A stretch of 6,017 nucleotides of DNA from NCBI GenBank assembly GCA_016199025.1, contig JACQHM010000143.1, positions 1 to 6,017 on the forward strand. The letters run 5' to 3'. The notes below the pieces were generated by a model, which made no database searches, had not been told where the DNA came from, and saw only the letters and a program-made list of their open reading frames with translations. Of the stretch, positions 5,214 to 6,017 are shown piece after piece. Each line of letters opens with the position of its first letter. Position 1 is the stretch's first letter. Origin of the DNA: Candidatus Methylomirabilota bacterium. Lineage in GTDB: Bacteria; Methylomirabilota; Methylomirabilia; Methylomirabilales; JACQHM01. Made by a program: the position numbers and the translations under genes.

Positions 5214-6017
5214 TCAAGAGGGAGGAGGCCAGATCTCCTCATCCTGGAGCTTCTTGACCTGGCGCTCGATGATCTCCTTCCGATACTCCGCGTGCTTCAT
5301 GGGAAGGCGGTCTAGCCACAGGTTCTTGGGATAGATTGGCTTCTCATAAATGAGTTGATAGATTTCCGTCCGGAGGTCCTTCAGCCAGTTATCCCACTGA
5401 GCCCGGGCCTTGAAGTCTCGTAAGGCCTGGATGTCAATGGTCCCCGCCACATACGAGGACCCTCCACTGTAGAGATGCTGGCCGACGATCCGACCCTTGT
5501 AGTCCACGATCATCGAGCGGCCCCCGAAGGTGTCAATGGGGGTGTCCGAGTCTGGCGTCAGATAATAGGTGCCAACGTTGGGGGCCACGATGTAGAGATT
5601 ATTGTCCAAGGCCCTGGCCCGGTTCTGGATCTCGAAGAACTCATTTCCGGTGTGGGGGTGCGGGTAGGCGGCGCGGTAGACGACCTCGACCCCGTTCATG
5701 GCCAGGCCCCGGGCATTCTCCGGGTACGAGCCCTCGTTGGCCATCATGATCCCTAGCCGGCCGATCTCCGTCTCGACGACCGGATAGAAGGCCTGGAGGT
5801 TCCGGCCGTACAGCTCAACCCAGCGGTCCCAGACATCGTGGGGGGTGACGGAGTGCTCGACCGGGTAGAGGGTGGCGAGCTTATAGTGCTTCAGGATAAC
5901 CTCACCCTGGGGGCTGACAATAAAGCCGACGTTGAAGAAGCGGTCGGGGAAAGCCTCATGCCTGGCCTTGGCCTGGGCCATGATGTAGACGTTCCAGTGC
6001 TTGGCCAGGTCGCCCAG
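5214..6017 (-). CDS. Nitrilase-superfamily protein lacking the usual Cys, partial
   Basis: The frame is open to the window edge, so the N-terminus, including the first catalytic Glu, is outside. The 267 visible residues follow the carbon-nitrogen hydrolase pattern: LAKHWNVYIMAQAKAR, FFNVGFIVSPQGEVILKHYKL with the expected catalytic Lys (residue 46 of the visible part), and RLGIMMANEGSYPENARGLA. Then come FFEIQNRARALDNNLYIVAPN, FGGRSMIVDYKGRIVGQ, and a C-terminal extension rich in Trp, Tyr and charged residues ending EEIWPPPS. The nucleophile elbow usually reads ...(I/V)CYDxxFPE. Here the Cys position is Ala (GCC, 5739-5741), while the following acidic residue and YPE are kept. It may be a non-hydrolytic member, or use another residue. 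A nitrile, amide or N-carbamoyl substrate cannot be assigned. No promoter is visible because the start is outside. Confidence 0.88.
   Translation of the reverse strand: MGDLAKHWNVYIMAQAKARHEAFPDRFFNVGFIVSPQGEVILKHYKLATLYPVEHSVTPHDVWDRWVELYGRNLQAFYPVVETEIGRLGIMMANEGSYPENARGLAMNGVEVVYRAAYPHPHTGNEFFEIQNRARALDNNLYIVAPNVGTYYLTPDSDTPIDTFGGRSMIVDYKGRIVGQHLYSGGSSYVAGTIDIQALRDFKARAQWDNWLKDLRTEIYQLIYEKPIYPKNLWLDRLPMKHAEYRKEIIERQVKKLQDEEIWPPPS

Noticed and set aside
5210..5220. CTCTT-C-AAGAG palindrome as a terminator of the nitrilase-like gene
   Set aside because: The stem is only 5 bp, includes the stop codon itself, and has no T-run on the - strand.

Overview
The window is GC-rich DNA with strong purine-rich Shine-Dalgarno sites and tightly packed small genes. 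This points to a high-GC bacterium. The PAC2 protein and the overall gene style would fit an uncultivated soil or subsurface lineage such as Methylomirabilota/Rokubacteria or an actinobacterium-like group, but nothing here fixes the taxon. No rRNA, tRNA, CRISPR array or intact transposase is visible.

Left part (1-2711, + strand). A YgiT-type zinc-finger protein, normally an antitoxin, is preceded by what may be the stump of its toxin. A two-gene unit follows: a 236-aa conserved hypothetical protein with a 14-codon upstream ORF overlapping its start as ATGA, then a roughly 510-aa helical-repeat (TPR-like) protein. The second gene carries a frameshift near 2530, so its true C-terminus lies in another frame and ends at 2711.

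Middle part (2712-4077, + strand). A spacer with two hairpins leads to an 83-aa hypothetical gene, a possible 19-aa HEPN-like stump, and an intact antitoxin/PIN-toxin pair overlapping by 8 bp. After the pair comes a 34-aa ORF that looks like the truncated start of a membrane protein. It runs into a short repeat-like sequence (GCGAGCGAAGCGAAGC on the - strand). Intact and decayed toxin-antitoxin pieces make this stretch look like a site of repeated gain and loss.

Right part (4078-6017, - strand). A complete PAC2-family protein is convergent with the middle cluster. Upstream of it is a repeat-rich 206-nt spacer with a long imperfect inverted repeat. Last comes the C-terminal part of a nitrilase-superfamily protein running off the window. 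Its usual nucleophile-elbow cysteine is replaced by alanine, which is the most interesting protein-level observation here. The genes do not form one pathway. The functional units are the PIN toxin-antitoxin pair and the 236-aa/TPR-like pair of unknown role.
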